Below are positions 44,456 to 54,828 of a DNA stretch of 62,887 bases, one piece after another; position 1 is the stretch's first letter, and each line of letters begins with the position of its first letter. Under the pieces are notes generated by a model. The model saw only the letters and a program-made list of their open reading frames with translations, had not been told where the DNA came from and ran no database searches. Source of the DNA: Flammula alnicola. Its lineage: Eukaryota; Basidiomycota; Agaricomycetes; Agaricales; Strophariaceae. The position numbers were made by a program, and so were the translations under genes. The stretch covers positions 1-62,887 of the forward strand of contig JADNRV010000281.1 of the NCBI GenBank assembly GCA_015499995.1, given 5' to 3'.

Positions 44456-46769
44456 TCACAAGGACGCTTTGCCCCGCATTTCGTGAGGAAGAAACACCGC
44501 GAGGCAGCCTGAAATGAGAAAGATAGCTCCAGCAATAAATATTGGCGCAGATGTCCTCAGATCTGCGTACAAAGCCACAATTGGCGCCTATTAAAACGTA
44601 TGATCGGATTTAATAGTTCAAGGAGTGAATGAAAAGGACACTAACCATAACGCCGAAAATGCGGTTGGCTGTAGCTGTTATCGCGTTTCCAGTTCCACGG
44701 TCCTTGGTTGGAAAAAGTTCCGGTGTGATGGCGTACAACACACCGTACATAATGTTACTCGTGAAACTGTAAGCACAGTTCCAGCCAAGGAGGACGTTGG
44801 ATGTACGCGCAGTTGTTGAAGTGAGGATAAAGACACCGGTTAAGACTGGCGTGGTTTCTCGGATATCAGATAATGACACAAGCGAATGGAGTGAAGAGAT
44901 TTACCGGTAGATACAACCAAGGTTCCACGTCGTCCGAGGTATGGTAACTCAACCATGTAACCGGCGAGTAGGGCTCCTGGCACTCCGACCATGCTTAAGA
45001 TAACTTGCTACGGATAGAGAATATATTTGTGAACATTAATTTTATTCCTGAAAGCAGTGTTGACCCACATTGCGGTAGGTTATATATACAGACCCGTCCC
45101 CGAAGTCGGTGCCCCGGGTTTGAAGGCTGGTTGTGCAGTTTTTGAGACCTGTGAGCGATATATCATCCCACAAAGTGAGGAATAAACGCACTAATAAGTA
45201 ACAAATGAATTATATCTATGACTCGGGTCTTAGTATCTTAAATTCGAAGAGCATATAGAGATGAACGTACAGAGGAAAGGCGAGCCCGATCAAAGCTGAA
45301 TCACATCGAAGAGACCCGTCCGTCAAAGACAACACACTGAGACGACGTGATGAAACACTCACCCCATAGAGCGATAAGCAAACTCGTGGAACATGCGACT
45401 GCTCGTGTTGCGAAGAGTGGTGTAATATGATTTGAGTCTATTCCTGACAAGTGTCGCTTGAAGCCGAGCCCCGAAGGGCGGTATCGATTGACTGTTGAGA
45501 CCATCCGGCGGTCCAAATCACGCTCATCTCCTATGCCTTGCAGCTCCTCGAGTGTCAGTGTTGAGATCGCACCGTTATACGAAGCAACTTTATGAATGAC
45601 TTTAACAGCTTCCTCTTCTTGGTCTTTGCCCATGAGATACTTAGGGCTCTCGTAAAGCGTGAACAAGAAAAAGCGTATGGCCCACAGGACGAGCATCAAG
45701 CCTCCCATTGTGAACAAGAAGTATCGCCATCCCTGATTCGACGAACGCGGGCAAGAAAGTCCCTTTCCAGTCGCACAGGAGAAATTCCCGATCAGGGGCC
45801 ATGCAATCTGGGGAAAGATATAAGGGTGGTGGTGAACAGAGAAACGAGCTAGACCGAGAGGTTGGCCACCCACCAGGCTCCCGATCAGCTGTCCAAACGC
45901 CCACCATATAGAAAGGATTGTCAGGAGGTACTGGTGTGTCGGCGGGACACACTCTACAGAACAAGTCGAAAAATACAGCGTAAAACATAAGTACACCACA
46001 ACAGTTATGCTGGAGAAATAGCATAACTGACCTAGAAAGATGGCTGAGTCAACCGGAAGATTACCGCCAACCCCAAGTGACCAAGCCGCAGCGAGCGCGC
46101 TCAGGACGATATAATTCGGAGATCCTCCAGCGGCTACCGCGAAAGCACCAGTGATCAACAAAGTGACATTGAATGAAATCCTGCAAACCATGCAGACGTG
46201 TGAGTGCCGGCTGAATGTACAACAGCAATACCTGACGATCTGGCTTACTTTCGTCCCCATATATCTGCCCCTACGCCCCAAAATGCGGCCCCGACGAGTA
46301 GGCCAATGTTTTGGCCCAGTTTGAGAAAAGGTGCGTTGAATTGAAACTCGTTCACAACAGCGGGAAGGATTAATCCTGTAACGATCTCTTGATGGGTGAG
46401 ACTGGGGAGCTCCCCACAAGACGAGAATATTACCGGCCAGAGGTTATCACTATACAGACAAGTTGTCGGCGTACAGTTTCCGAAAAATGAAGCGAGAAAC
46501 GTACGCAAAGTATCCAAACCCGGTTACGACGAACAAGCCCCTGCCGTGACATGCATGAAGACCGGCGTGAAATTGTAATGTTTCACGAAAACGGACCATT
46601 GATATCGACCCATCCCGATCTCCTGCAGGGCTTCGTTTAACAACCGAGCCTTCCTTTCGTACGGCGAGTGTCCAACGACATCGTCACCTGGTACACGCCG
46701 TGGATTCGGGGGAACTTGTTCGCTGTTTTTCTCCGATATATGGTTGGTTTCCTCTGGAGTATCAACCAT
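44456..46769 (-). CDS. MFS transporter, SV2/SVOP-like fungal family
   Basis: Multi-exon minus-strand gene starting MVDTPEETNHISEKN at 46769. After a short intron (donor GTCCGT) it reads YQWGLFVVTGFGYFADNLWP, then IVTGLILPAVVNEF and IGLLVGAAFWGVGADIWGRK, a major-facilitator loop signature. Later blocks are GGNLPVDSAIFL, THQYLLTILSIWWAFGQLIG, GWRYFLFTMGGLMLVLWAIR and YESPKYLMGKDQEEEAVKVI. The C-terminal half is NVLLGWNCAYSFTSNIMYGV, ELFPTKDRGTGNAITATANR and APIVALYADLRTSAPIFIAG, ending HEMRGKASL at 44456. About 12 membrane helices are expected; it would sit in the plasma or an organelle membrane. The substrate is unknown. I could not make the exons at 45060-45300 join in frame (FGDGSVYITYRN versus the preceding exon), so a lesion there is possible. 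Confidence 0.8.
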
Positions 46770-48389
46770 TGTTGGAAAGGCTTCGGGGATTCGTCGACTA
46801 ATCCCAGAGGGCTTTAAGGTGGCTTTGGCTGAACGACACGTGAAGCCTTGAAAGAGATCATCAGAGAAGGATAGACTTGTTTATCCTTGACGAAGCCATT
46901 CAGGTGCGGAGAACAGACGTCAAGATGATGCGAAGATGCCAAGCCTGAGGCCTCCTAATCGATGATCACCTCCGACCGCAGAGATGGGACTATAAAGAAC
47001 CATGCTTTCGGCTGAGTGGACAATACATTCCCCTATACGCGTAGATACATATGGCGACTCTAATGATGCATTTTGTCTCAGGAAGATGGGCGTCTATCAA
47101 GGATAAATAAGGTGTACATACGCCCTAGTGAATAGAATCGTCCACGCAGTCCGTTTTCGAGTCAACAACGCAAGACTGGATCGGATTTCGGACACGGGAT
47201 GTCGCCGATGCTTCGCAGTCCTTCGCCATACGTCTTGAGCCTGAACTTGAGGGTGGACATCCAAAGCAGACGCATCCATCTTCGCCTCCTCGCGAGAGTC
47301 GACTTCCCAACCCTCTTCTGCCTGTCGAATTTCCTCTCCTCTTAGCCCTCAGCACCTTAAGTCGCATCACCTGCAGTAGTATCACTGATGTCTTGTTCAG
47401 CAATCGAACTGCTGCTAACACACGTTGATCCGGATCAGTGCTGCACGCATGGAGCAGCGGAAGTGCGCGTTCATCCAACGCAGTCCACCGAGATAAAGGG
47501 GTTGATGAATGACGTCGATGGAGATAGTCCAACGACGACCAAAGATGGCGTCAGTCACTAGTGTCGATTAGCTTTGAGCGTCCGGTGACAGGGGGATACG
47601 AAAGATATCTGTGGAGGCGGAGACGTGGCGAGGCAGCTGCCTTGGATTTGGATTGCGGCGAAGATTCATCTAAAGGAATGCAAAGCAAAATGGCGTCAGT
47701 AAATCAATATCGCAACCGATCAGATATACAGTAGAAAGATGTGAAATGCAAACGAAAAAGGGAGAAAATGAATGAAAGGGGTAGCTAAAACCACGTGGAT
47801 GGCCGAAGCAGAATACGCGAAGCAATGTGTTGTCGCATAACAAACAAGGCATGTCCTTCAGTATCTGGGCCAACAAGAAGGTAGAGGAAAGGAAAGAACA
47901 GAAGGAGGAGGATGTCACACACCTTTGTACTCGCCAAACCCGCCGACTCTATCTAATGAAGGGTTCCTGCAGGGAAAAAAGCGTCTTATCAGTATGAAGA
48001 GAACGAGGTTGATGACGTATGTTGGTAGAAGAAGCGGATGAGAAGAAATAAGATGGAAATGTTAAGCGCTTGGTGAAAGGGGAAATAAGGATATGAAGGA
48101 AATAATTCTTGAAATGCATGACGAGGATATAACGGAAGGAATCGAACAAGAAACGGAGAGATTGACGAACCTTGTCACTCCTTCTTAGTCTCTACAGTCA
48201 GATTTCGCACATCGAAGAATAGACGCTCAGCGTAGACGACTCGAAGTATGGTCGACGGCAGTCGTGCGGCATAGTGGCAGGTCATAGTGGGTTTACCGCG
48301 ATTTGAGTTGCAGATCAAGTCTATTCTTTAAATTCAGCTGAGGGGAGAACAGGCAATGGGACTTGAGCTACCCGAAGGTCGGAATCACG
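46770..48389. other. Intergenic, no convincing gene
   Basis: Holds the presumed promoter of the MFS gene at its left. A 135-codon minus frame (47532-47125) is Ser/Arg/Cys rich without motifs and is not accepted as a gene. 47640-48180 is purine-rich with only short frames. Nothing else is seen. Confidence 0.4.
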
Positions 48390-48768
48390 TAGGGCCGGCA
48401 GCCGAACCCGCGCCAACATCAGCTATACGAAGTACATGCGCACCACCTCCGGGGCTCGTTTACTCCTCGCCCACCACATATATCTAAACGCCCATATAAC
48501 ATCCAGCGCCACCTGAACGCCAAAGGGTTCATATACATATCCAAAGGCCATTCATTACTTGGGATGGGTACTCCAGAGCTCCATGGCCGAGTGGTGCTTC
48601 TAAGTGTATGCCAACTGCCAGGTCGCCACAACAGACAACAGACCCTTCTTCTTCTTCCTCCTCCTCTTCTTCTTCTTCGAGTTCTTCCGTAAACCCTCCT
48701 TCCACCATTTCCCCTCCCAAACCCAACGTGAACACTGCTTGAACACACACCCGAAATGCATTGCGAGA
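48390..48768 (+). repeat. Direct repeat C, copy downstream of the PPR-DYW gene
   Basis: Matches 51379-51648 in the same orientation. Both begin TAGGGCCGGCAGCCGA and share AAAGGGTTCATATACAT, ATATCCAAAGGCC, a CTTCTTCCTCCTCCTCTT tract and ACCCGAAATGCAT. This copy has about 110 bp of extra sequence. Together the copies bracket the PPR-DYW gene. Confidence 0.85.
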
Positions 48769-49610
48769 GCGGAAAATAGGACCTGTATTACCTACCAGTC
48801 AAAGTTGCGCTTGGGGCAGTGATCAATCACTTCAGGACCCAAAGAGGCTTGCACAGCTCTCGAGAAGATGAGCCATCCTTCCGCGTCCAGCGTGAAAGGC
48901 GAAATTGGGCTCGGTTCGTGGCCTAAAGCAGCGTCGTTAACTTTGCTGTTGCCTCCTCCTCGGCGTTGAGGCGAACATTTATGTAGTTCGCCTTCCCGGA
49001 GTTTTTTGATAGTGGTAAGCGAGTTAGCCTGAGGTGATACCTTAAAAGAACATGGTAGGGCAGACGAGCTCGAGACAGCGGCGTAATTAACGTCGTCGTC
49101 GTTTCCTCGTCGAAAAACTCGTCGTTCCTCCTGAGGACTACTACCTCATTGACTCCCCACCAACATCGACGGTTGCCTCGCCATCACCACAGCAGTACAT
49201 AGGGGTCTCAGCCCCAGCCCCCGAATGTCGCAGCTGCGAACACCGCGAACACGATCCATGGCGGATATGAGGAGACGACGAACGAAAGACGTTCGTCGTC
49301 TCGTGTGAGTACGGGGATACGTCAAGTCGCCAATTTCCTTTCAATAGGATCCCTTAACTTAGCATAGGTTGTATTTTGAATAAAATGATTAATTACAGCC
49401 TAATCAAATGTGAGAGTGAGTGATATTACAGACAACATCTATTGAGTAAGTGGTCTAGCCGTGATTTAACATAGTCGCTCCCCTCAATCACCCCCACTCC
49501 CTCAGATAGTTTCCTAAGAGGTTCCCGACGTACGGCGATATTGACAGTGGATACGCAGAATAGTTGAGGCCTGCCAGAGCAACTGCCCAGTCTATAACAC
49601 ACGCACACAT
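48769..49610. other. Intergenic 3' of the PPR-DYW gene
   Basis: No coding frame recognised. A direct ACGTTCGTCGTCTCGT word near 49288 is the only local feature. Confidence 0.4.
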
Positions 49611-51302
49611 TCAGTATCGACCATTACAAGAGCACTTGCCATCCTGCATAATATGTACTCTCGACCTATCCCAATGGTGGATCGAGATGGATTCCAGGAC
49701 CGTAATTTGTTTGGACGCCTCATGACAAGCCCCACATATGCGCAGGTTCTTCCGTAGCACAACATGGCGCATGCCTTGCGTGATGGCGTACGCCAACGCC
49801 AGTTTCTCGCTATGTTGGCATTGGATAGACTCATCGCTGACACCGCACGCCGCGAGCCAGAGGCTCCATTCCTTGAGCTTCCGGTGGATGGCGCTCGAGG
49901 CATGGGACAACTCGGGCGGGATCTCCCTGACATGGAAGACATGTGTCTTGCCGTCGCCCATGGACAGCGTGACAGCACCGCGCTCCTTCGCAAGCCCTTT
50001 CTCCAGCCGCTCCTGCTGCATGCGGGACGCGGCCGACACATCTCCGCAGGCCTTGTGCACATCCGACATCAGGACGTAGGCCGACGCGAGCTGCTCGGGC
50101 GAACCAAGCCTCTTCACGGCGTCGAATGCCATCTGCGCGACGGGTAGATTCTTGAAGTGCCGACAAGGACCGAGGACCGTCATCCACATCACGTCGTCTT
50201 CGCCAATGGTGCTTTGGCGCTTGGCACGTTCGATGATGGCCAGGGCGGATGTGAAGTCGCCACTTCGTGCGTACGCGTCTACGAGTGCGGTGTAGGAACG
50301 GATATCGGCGACGGGAGGCTGGCGATGGTCGGCCTCGATTTGGTCCATCAACGCGCGGGCGGCGGCGACATTGCCCGAGTGAGAACAGGCGGTGAGAGCG
50401 GCGGTCAACATGTGGGCGTTGAAGGAAGAGGGAGGGATGTTCTTGACGAGCGTGAGGACCTCGTCGTCGGCGCCGTGGGCGGCGAGTATGGACAGCATGC
50501 TGCCGGTGACGATGGGAAGGTGGGCGATCCCGGCGCTCTTGGCGTCCGCCCAGACCTGGCGTGCCACCGCCATGTTGCCAGTTCGGCCACAGAGAAGGAG
50601 GTACTGGGCAGTCACGTAACGCAGCTCGTGATCGTCGGGCTTTGCGTGGCGGCGCGGGGCGGCCCACTGCCATGCTTTTCCTGCCAGGTCGAATTCGTGG
50701 CGTGCGTTGCAGGTCTTGAGCAATACACCGATGACGCGGGGATCTAGATCGTGCGGACAGGGCTGCTGGAAAAGTTGGTTGATGAGGCGGGTTTCCTCGT
50801 CAAGTGAGTCGATGCCGCTGTGGATGAGGCGGGCGTAGTCGGTAGGAATGAGGGGTATGCCTCTGGCGACGAGGAGACGGAAGGCGTTGATGGCGACTGG
50901 GCTGTTTTTGTGCTTGGATGCGTTCCCGAGGACGGCACGAAAGACTCCTTGATGGATATGGGGAATGTTCTCGGGGGGAATGCGGGCGAGGAGGGTACCG
51001 GCGAGTTGTGGGTCATTGACAGAGGGACCAGCACTGACGTGGGCGGCGGCGGCAAGGAGTTGCCAGGGAACGGTGTCGTTGAACCTGCGGGCGCCTTCAT
51101 CGACGAGTTCGCGTACCTCCCTGGAATCGTTGGCCTTGCGTACAAGGCCGGTCAAGAAACCACCACCGACATATCCATCCCGTTCTTCGGCGAGGTCCAC
51201 ATACTTGAGCAATCCCTTCCGCAGTGGACGTCCAGACGAGTGCACAAAGGCTCGTCCTGCAGGCCACAGCAACGGTGGGCGTAGTGCGACGCGCCCAAGC
51301 AT
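49611..51302 (-). CDS. PPR protein with C-terminal DYW-type cytidine deaminase domain
   Basis: Single uninterrupted 563-codon frame. The N-terminus (MLGRVALRPPLLWPAGRAFV) is basic, hydrophobic and free of acidic residues, so a mitochondrial targeting peptide is likely. Residues about 60-430 contain degenerate pentatricopeptide repeats, e.g. RYVTAQYLLLCGRTGNMAVA, HMLTAALTACSHSGNVAAAR and RSYTALVDAYARSGDFTSAL. Next are E-like repeats (SAYVLMSDVHKACGDVSAAS) and a PG-box-like region (AKERGAVTLSMGDGKTHVFH). The last 67 residues match the DYW deaminase: H497-S-E499 (zinc ligand and catalytic Glu), C523-x2-C526-H (CGACH), DRSRVH, then C557-S-C559 and the terminal GRY in place of DYW. In plants such proteins convert C to U in organelle RNA. 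All zinc and catalytic positions are present. The gene is GC-rich and intronless, unlike its neighbours. Confidence 0.92.
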   Translation of the reverse strand: MLGRVALRPPLLWPAGRAFVHSSGRPLRKGLLKYVDLAEERDGYVGGGFLTGLVRKANDSREVRELVDEGARRFNDTVPWQLLAAAAHVSAGPSVNDPQLAGTLLARIPPENIPHIHQGVFRAVLGNASKHKNSPVAINAFRLLVARGIPLIPTDYARLIHSGIDSLDEETRLINQLFQQPCPHDLDPRVIGVLLKTCNARHEFDLAGKAWQWAAPRRHAKPDDHELRYVTAQYLLLCGRTGNMAVARQVWADAKSAGIAHLPIVTGSMLSILAAHGADDEVLTLVKNIPPSSFNAHMLTAALTACSHSGNVAAARALMDQIEADHRQPPVADIRSYTALVDAYARSGDFTSALAIIERAKRQSTIGEDDVMWMTVLGPCRHFKNLPVAQMAFDAVKRLGSPEQLASAYVLMSDVHKACGDVSAASRMQQERLEKGLAKERGAVTLSMGDGKTHVFHVREIPPELSHASSAIHRKLKEWSLWLAACGVSDESIQCQHSEKLALAYAITQGMRHVVLRKNLRICGACHEASKQITVLESISIHHWDRSRVHIMQDGKCSCNGRY

Positions 51303-51378
51303 CGCTTCGCTTAGTTCTCATGGGGGCCGCTCACGTAAGGCGCACTTTTGAGTTTCCGCCTCAAACTCTAATTCCATC

Positions 51379-51648
51379 TAGGGCCGGCAGCCGATCCGAG
51401 CCCTATTGCTCTGTATGAGCAACCCGTATAACATACAGCGCCACCTCCACGCAAAAGGGTTCATATACATGTAACATATCCAAAGGCCGTTCATTACTCG
51501 GGATGGTAATGGCGGGTTCTTCTATGCCGACTGCCAGATCGCCACAGTCCCTTCCTCCTCCTCTTCAAGTTCTTCCATAAATCCTCCTTCCACCATTTCC
51601 AAACCCAACCTGCACACCCCTTGAATGCACCCGAAATGCATCGCGAAA
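51379..51648 (+). repeat. Direct repeat C, copy upstream of the PPR-DYW gene
   Basis: About 77 bp upstream of the PPR-DYW start. It aligns with 48390-48768 over almost all its length with several gaps; roughly 80-85% identity in aligned blocks by eye. There are no inverted ends and no target duplication. Confidence 0.85.
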
Positions 51649-53910
51649 CCCAAACGCACATATCCCACGAGACCTGCTTTGCGGTCCAGTGGTCTTCAGC
51701 GGAAACTACAGTACACGTCCCGCATCTCCTCCTTCCGTGATCGCCTTCCTCGCGCACTTCCTCTCCCTCAGCGACATATTGCACTCGCCGCAGTACCGCG
51801 GCCTGACGAACCCGGCGCAGACGCCGTATGTGCGTTTCAACGCCCTGTTGGTTCACCTCGCTGGTGCGGGGTATCCGTGGACTTCTGTGGTACCATCTGC
51901 GTCGCCTTCGTCCTTGTCGTCATCGGCTGCTACCTACCAGCTCTTTTGTTGGCCCCGGCTGTGCCTCCTCATCCTCATCCTTTGCCGGCCTCCTGTCCTG
52001 TTACTATCCGCATCGTCTCTCAATTAGGCGTTCTGCATCTGCACAAACGCGAACCCCGGCGCAAACGTCTCCTCGAACCCAAACTCGAGACTCTCAAATA
52101 ATACTCATACGCCTCCGAACAGCCCTTCTCACCCACGCGCGCTGGACCTCCTCGCAAGAAAACGTCCAAGAGCATCGGCCCTCGGCAACGTGGCAAATCT
52201 AGTGGACGCTAGGGAGCGGTGGATGTCGTCGTATTCGGTCAGGGTTGTCGAGACGTGGAAGGGGGCAGACGTCGGTGAGTACTATTTCAGTTGTGGTTTC
52301 TGAGTTTTGGAGTTGGTTTTTCCGTGTTTCGTTTTTCATCTTACTCTCCCATCGTATTCGCGTTTTTCTTTGATGGGGTCGATGGGATGGATCGATGCCT
52401 ACGCTATAGGCTGACGCTAGCCTTCTATGCCCTTGGCCGGATGTGCAGAGTTTTTTTTTCTCGTTCTCGCTTGTTTTGGTCCGTTGCGTCTGACAGGCGG
52501 TGTTTTCATTGCGTTTGTTCATTCACACACCTCATCTTCGTCCTCTTTTAAATTCTTTCCGAGGAGCGGTTCGTGCTGTTAGGTTAACAGGCCGCGTTGT
52601 TGGGCTAATAGGCGTTCCTTCCGAGTCGTTTTGCTTCTCTCTCTCTCTCGTTTAATACTTCGGTGATTTTTCGTTTGTCCGTTGGTTGTTTGGCGGTCTT
52701 GTGGGCTTTTATTTCTCCAGCGTCGTCTCGTGCATGTGTAGAGATGACGATAGAGACGACGATGGAGTCTCGCAGTGTGGAGGCAGTACGAGGAAGTGGT
52801 TATTCGCGGAGGAATAATGGATGCCTCCTATGCCTATCGCCGCTCCTCCTTTTGCCGCGAGCAGAGGATGTCTGGATTCTGTTGAGCAATCCAGCTCCGC
52901 CTCTGTTTCTTCTTTTTTCGCTTCCTTCGTGTTGCTCTTCGTTTTCACAAGGGGGTTTTCGTGATGCAGGTCGTGGTTGTTCGATTGTTCTTTTTTCCTT
53001 CCTCCTCTTTTCTCTCTTTTCTCGCGGCGTCTGCTGAGAGATCAGAGTATCCGGCGACCGTATTTCTGCTGTCATGTTTGGACTCTTGGATCGTGTTTCG
53101 CGTAGGCTAGACCCTCATGCGGTGTTCTTGCTTAACAGCTTCAGTCATCTCGTGCTCTCGTCTTCCGTTTTCTGTCTATTGTTCTTCATTCTTGTTTTTC
53201 CCTCGCCTCTTATGTCTTTCTCACCTCGAAGCATCATCGTGCTAACATCCTCGCTCTTTTCTTCATCCCTTTCCAACACAGATGTCTGCGGAACAACTGG
53301 ACGAGCACAAGAGATCCGAGACCAGGCCGGAATCTACTTCCTCCGTATAATGCCTCCAAGGATCCCTGAGCGTGCGCCACCGGTGCGGCGGATGTGCATG
53401 TGCATTCTGGGCTGCTGGAGGACCTGCAGGCGTTGATTTCGAAGCGCCATATGACCGTGCCATCTCCAGTCATGGACATGTTGGCCGCGGAACAACTGAT
53501 TGAGGTGCAGGCGGTGGCGGTGAAAGGAAGAGACCCGAATAACGAGCTCCTGAAGATGACACTAACTCGCCCTGCCGGTCAAGGTGGCCTCGCGTATGGA
53601 GACATACGAGGCTGGGCTGCCGTTGGGCGAGAGTGATGTGTTGTTGAACTTGGTGGTACGTTGATTCCCGTTTTCTTTCTTGTTTCAGGTTATTCGACTG
53701 CTTTTGCTGATCTAATCCTTCTTTGCCATCAGGTAAATAAGATGTTGACGCACATCGCACCGTGGGCGGCTAGCAATACACCTCTGCTGGTGCAGACGCG
53801 TCTGCTTGGGGTTTTGGTGGTGACGAAGATAGGTTGTCGGGAGATAGAGACGTTTTTGAAGTCGTGGGGCTGGAGGGATGTCAAAGGCGTCAGGTCGTTC
53901 TAGAAATGAG
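51649..53910 (+). pseudogene. Decayed multi-exon gene fragments, partly methionyl-tRNA synthetase-like
   Basis: Coding-looking islands: 51730-51890 (VIAFLAHFLSLSDILHSPQY, NPAQTPYVRFNALLVHLAG), 52165-52275 (ALGNVANLVDARERWMSSYS, then VVETWKG and a GTGAGT donor), 53397-53560 (HSGLLEDLQALISKRHMTVP) and 53583-53860 (VASRMETYEAGLPLGES, then after an intron VNKMLTHIAPWAASNTPLLV). The last resembles the anticodon-binding region of methionyl-tRNA synthetases (LxLVNKxLTxIAPW). The islands are in different frames, and the pyrimidine-rich 52300-53290 between them is too long for the introns of this genome. They may come from more than one gene. The identity of the first islands is unknown. Confidence 0.3.
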
Positions 53911-54369
53911 TCCGAAGGAAGTTTGGGTGCCTGTGCTTGTCGATAGGTACTTCCGATTTCTATTGCTGGTTAAGAAATTTACAGTGATTTATCTGCGTTG
54001 GTCGATACATCCGTGGTGACAGCATATGCCATTTCGGAGACACGAGAGCCGCAGAATTGAGTCGAGCAACTTGACTGCTATCAAACGACCTTTTACCTGC
54101 ATAACGCGGTGACCCTGGACGGACCTTTCCGAGTAACTTATTCAAAAAATCGTGCAGTTATACGGATTTGAAGGCTGTTACAGTTGTCAGTGATCGTGAG
54201 CGCCTATTTGCCAACGATCACACTGACCCCATTGACAGGACAGATTAGGACGCCAACATACATTGCCGAGAACTTTGGGATGGAGACAGTCCCAAATCAG
54301 GGGTCCTAACGACTGTAGAACGAACTAGAATCAGGCTGGTGATTCTCCGTTGGGCCAGTGGTACTATCA

Positions 54370-54828
54370 TTTACATGGAGATGCAAAAAACTCTGACCTG
54401 GCTTTTTAAATACCATATCGTGCTACAATGCTTCAATCATTTGCCTCAAATTTTGGTAGAGACGTACTTTGCTACCTGCGCATTTCGAGTATCTACTTTT
54501 GCAGGTGTAGAACAAGGTGTGCGTTTAGAAGAGGCGGTGGTTAAGGCAAGCGATAAGGAGATTCAAATGAAATGTAACGCATATCACATCAAAATTTCGT
54601 GCTGATTTCCCTCGATTTCATCACGTTTTGTCACATTTCTTCCATTTCTCCACTCCATCCTGATCCAGGCATTCCTTTAATAGAAAATTAAAAACCGTAT
54701 AGTAATTAGGGAGCTGAATACTACTACCTATCTTTAAATTTTTATGAAGAGAGACGGAACTGCGAGAGAAATTGGGAGTTTCAAAAAATTTCCCTTCCGA
54801 AAGCGGAGTTTTTACATCTCCATGTAAA
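54370..54828. mobile_element. Probable MITE with 23-bp inverted ends
   Basis: Left TTTACATGGAGATGCAAAAA and right TTTTTACATCTCCATGTAAA are inverted near-copies about 459 bp apart outer edge to outer edge. The flanks GTACTATCA (left) and GTACTAGTA (right) could be a mutated 9-bp duplication. A plus-strand frame inside (54339-54605) has no motif. Confidence 0.55.

Noticed and set aside
47125..47532. 135-codon minus frame
   Set aside because: No motif, no splice context, composition consistent with chance; not called as a gene.
49738..51351. Long frames antisense or out of frame to the PPR-DYW gene (e.g. 50157-50747 plus, 50673-49831 minus)
   Set aside because: Shadows of a GC-rich coding sequence; the 563-codon frame alone carries recognisable domains.
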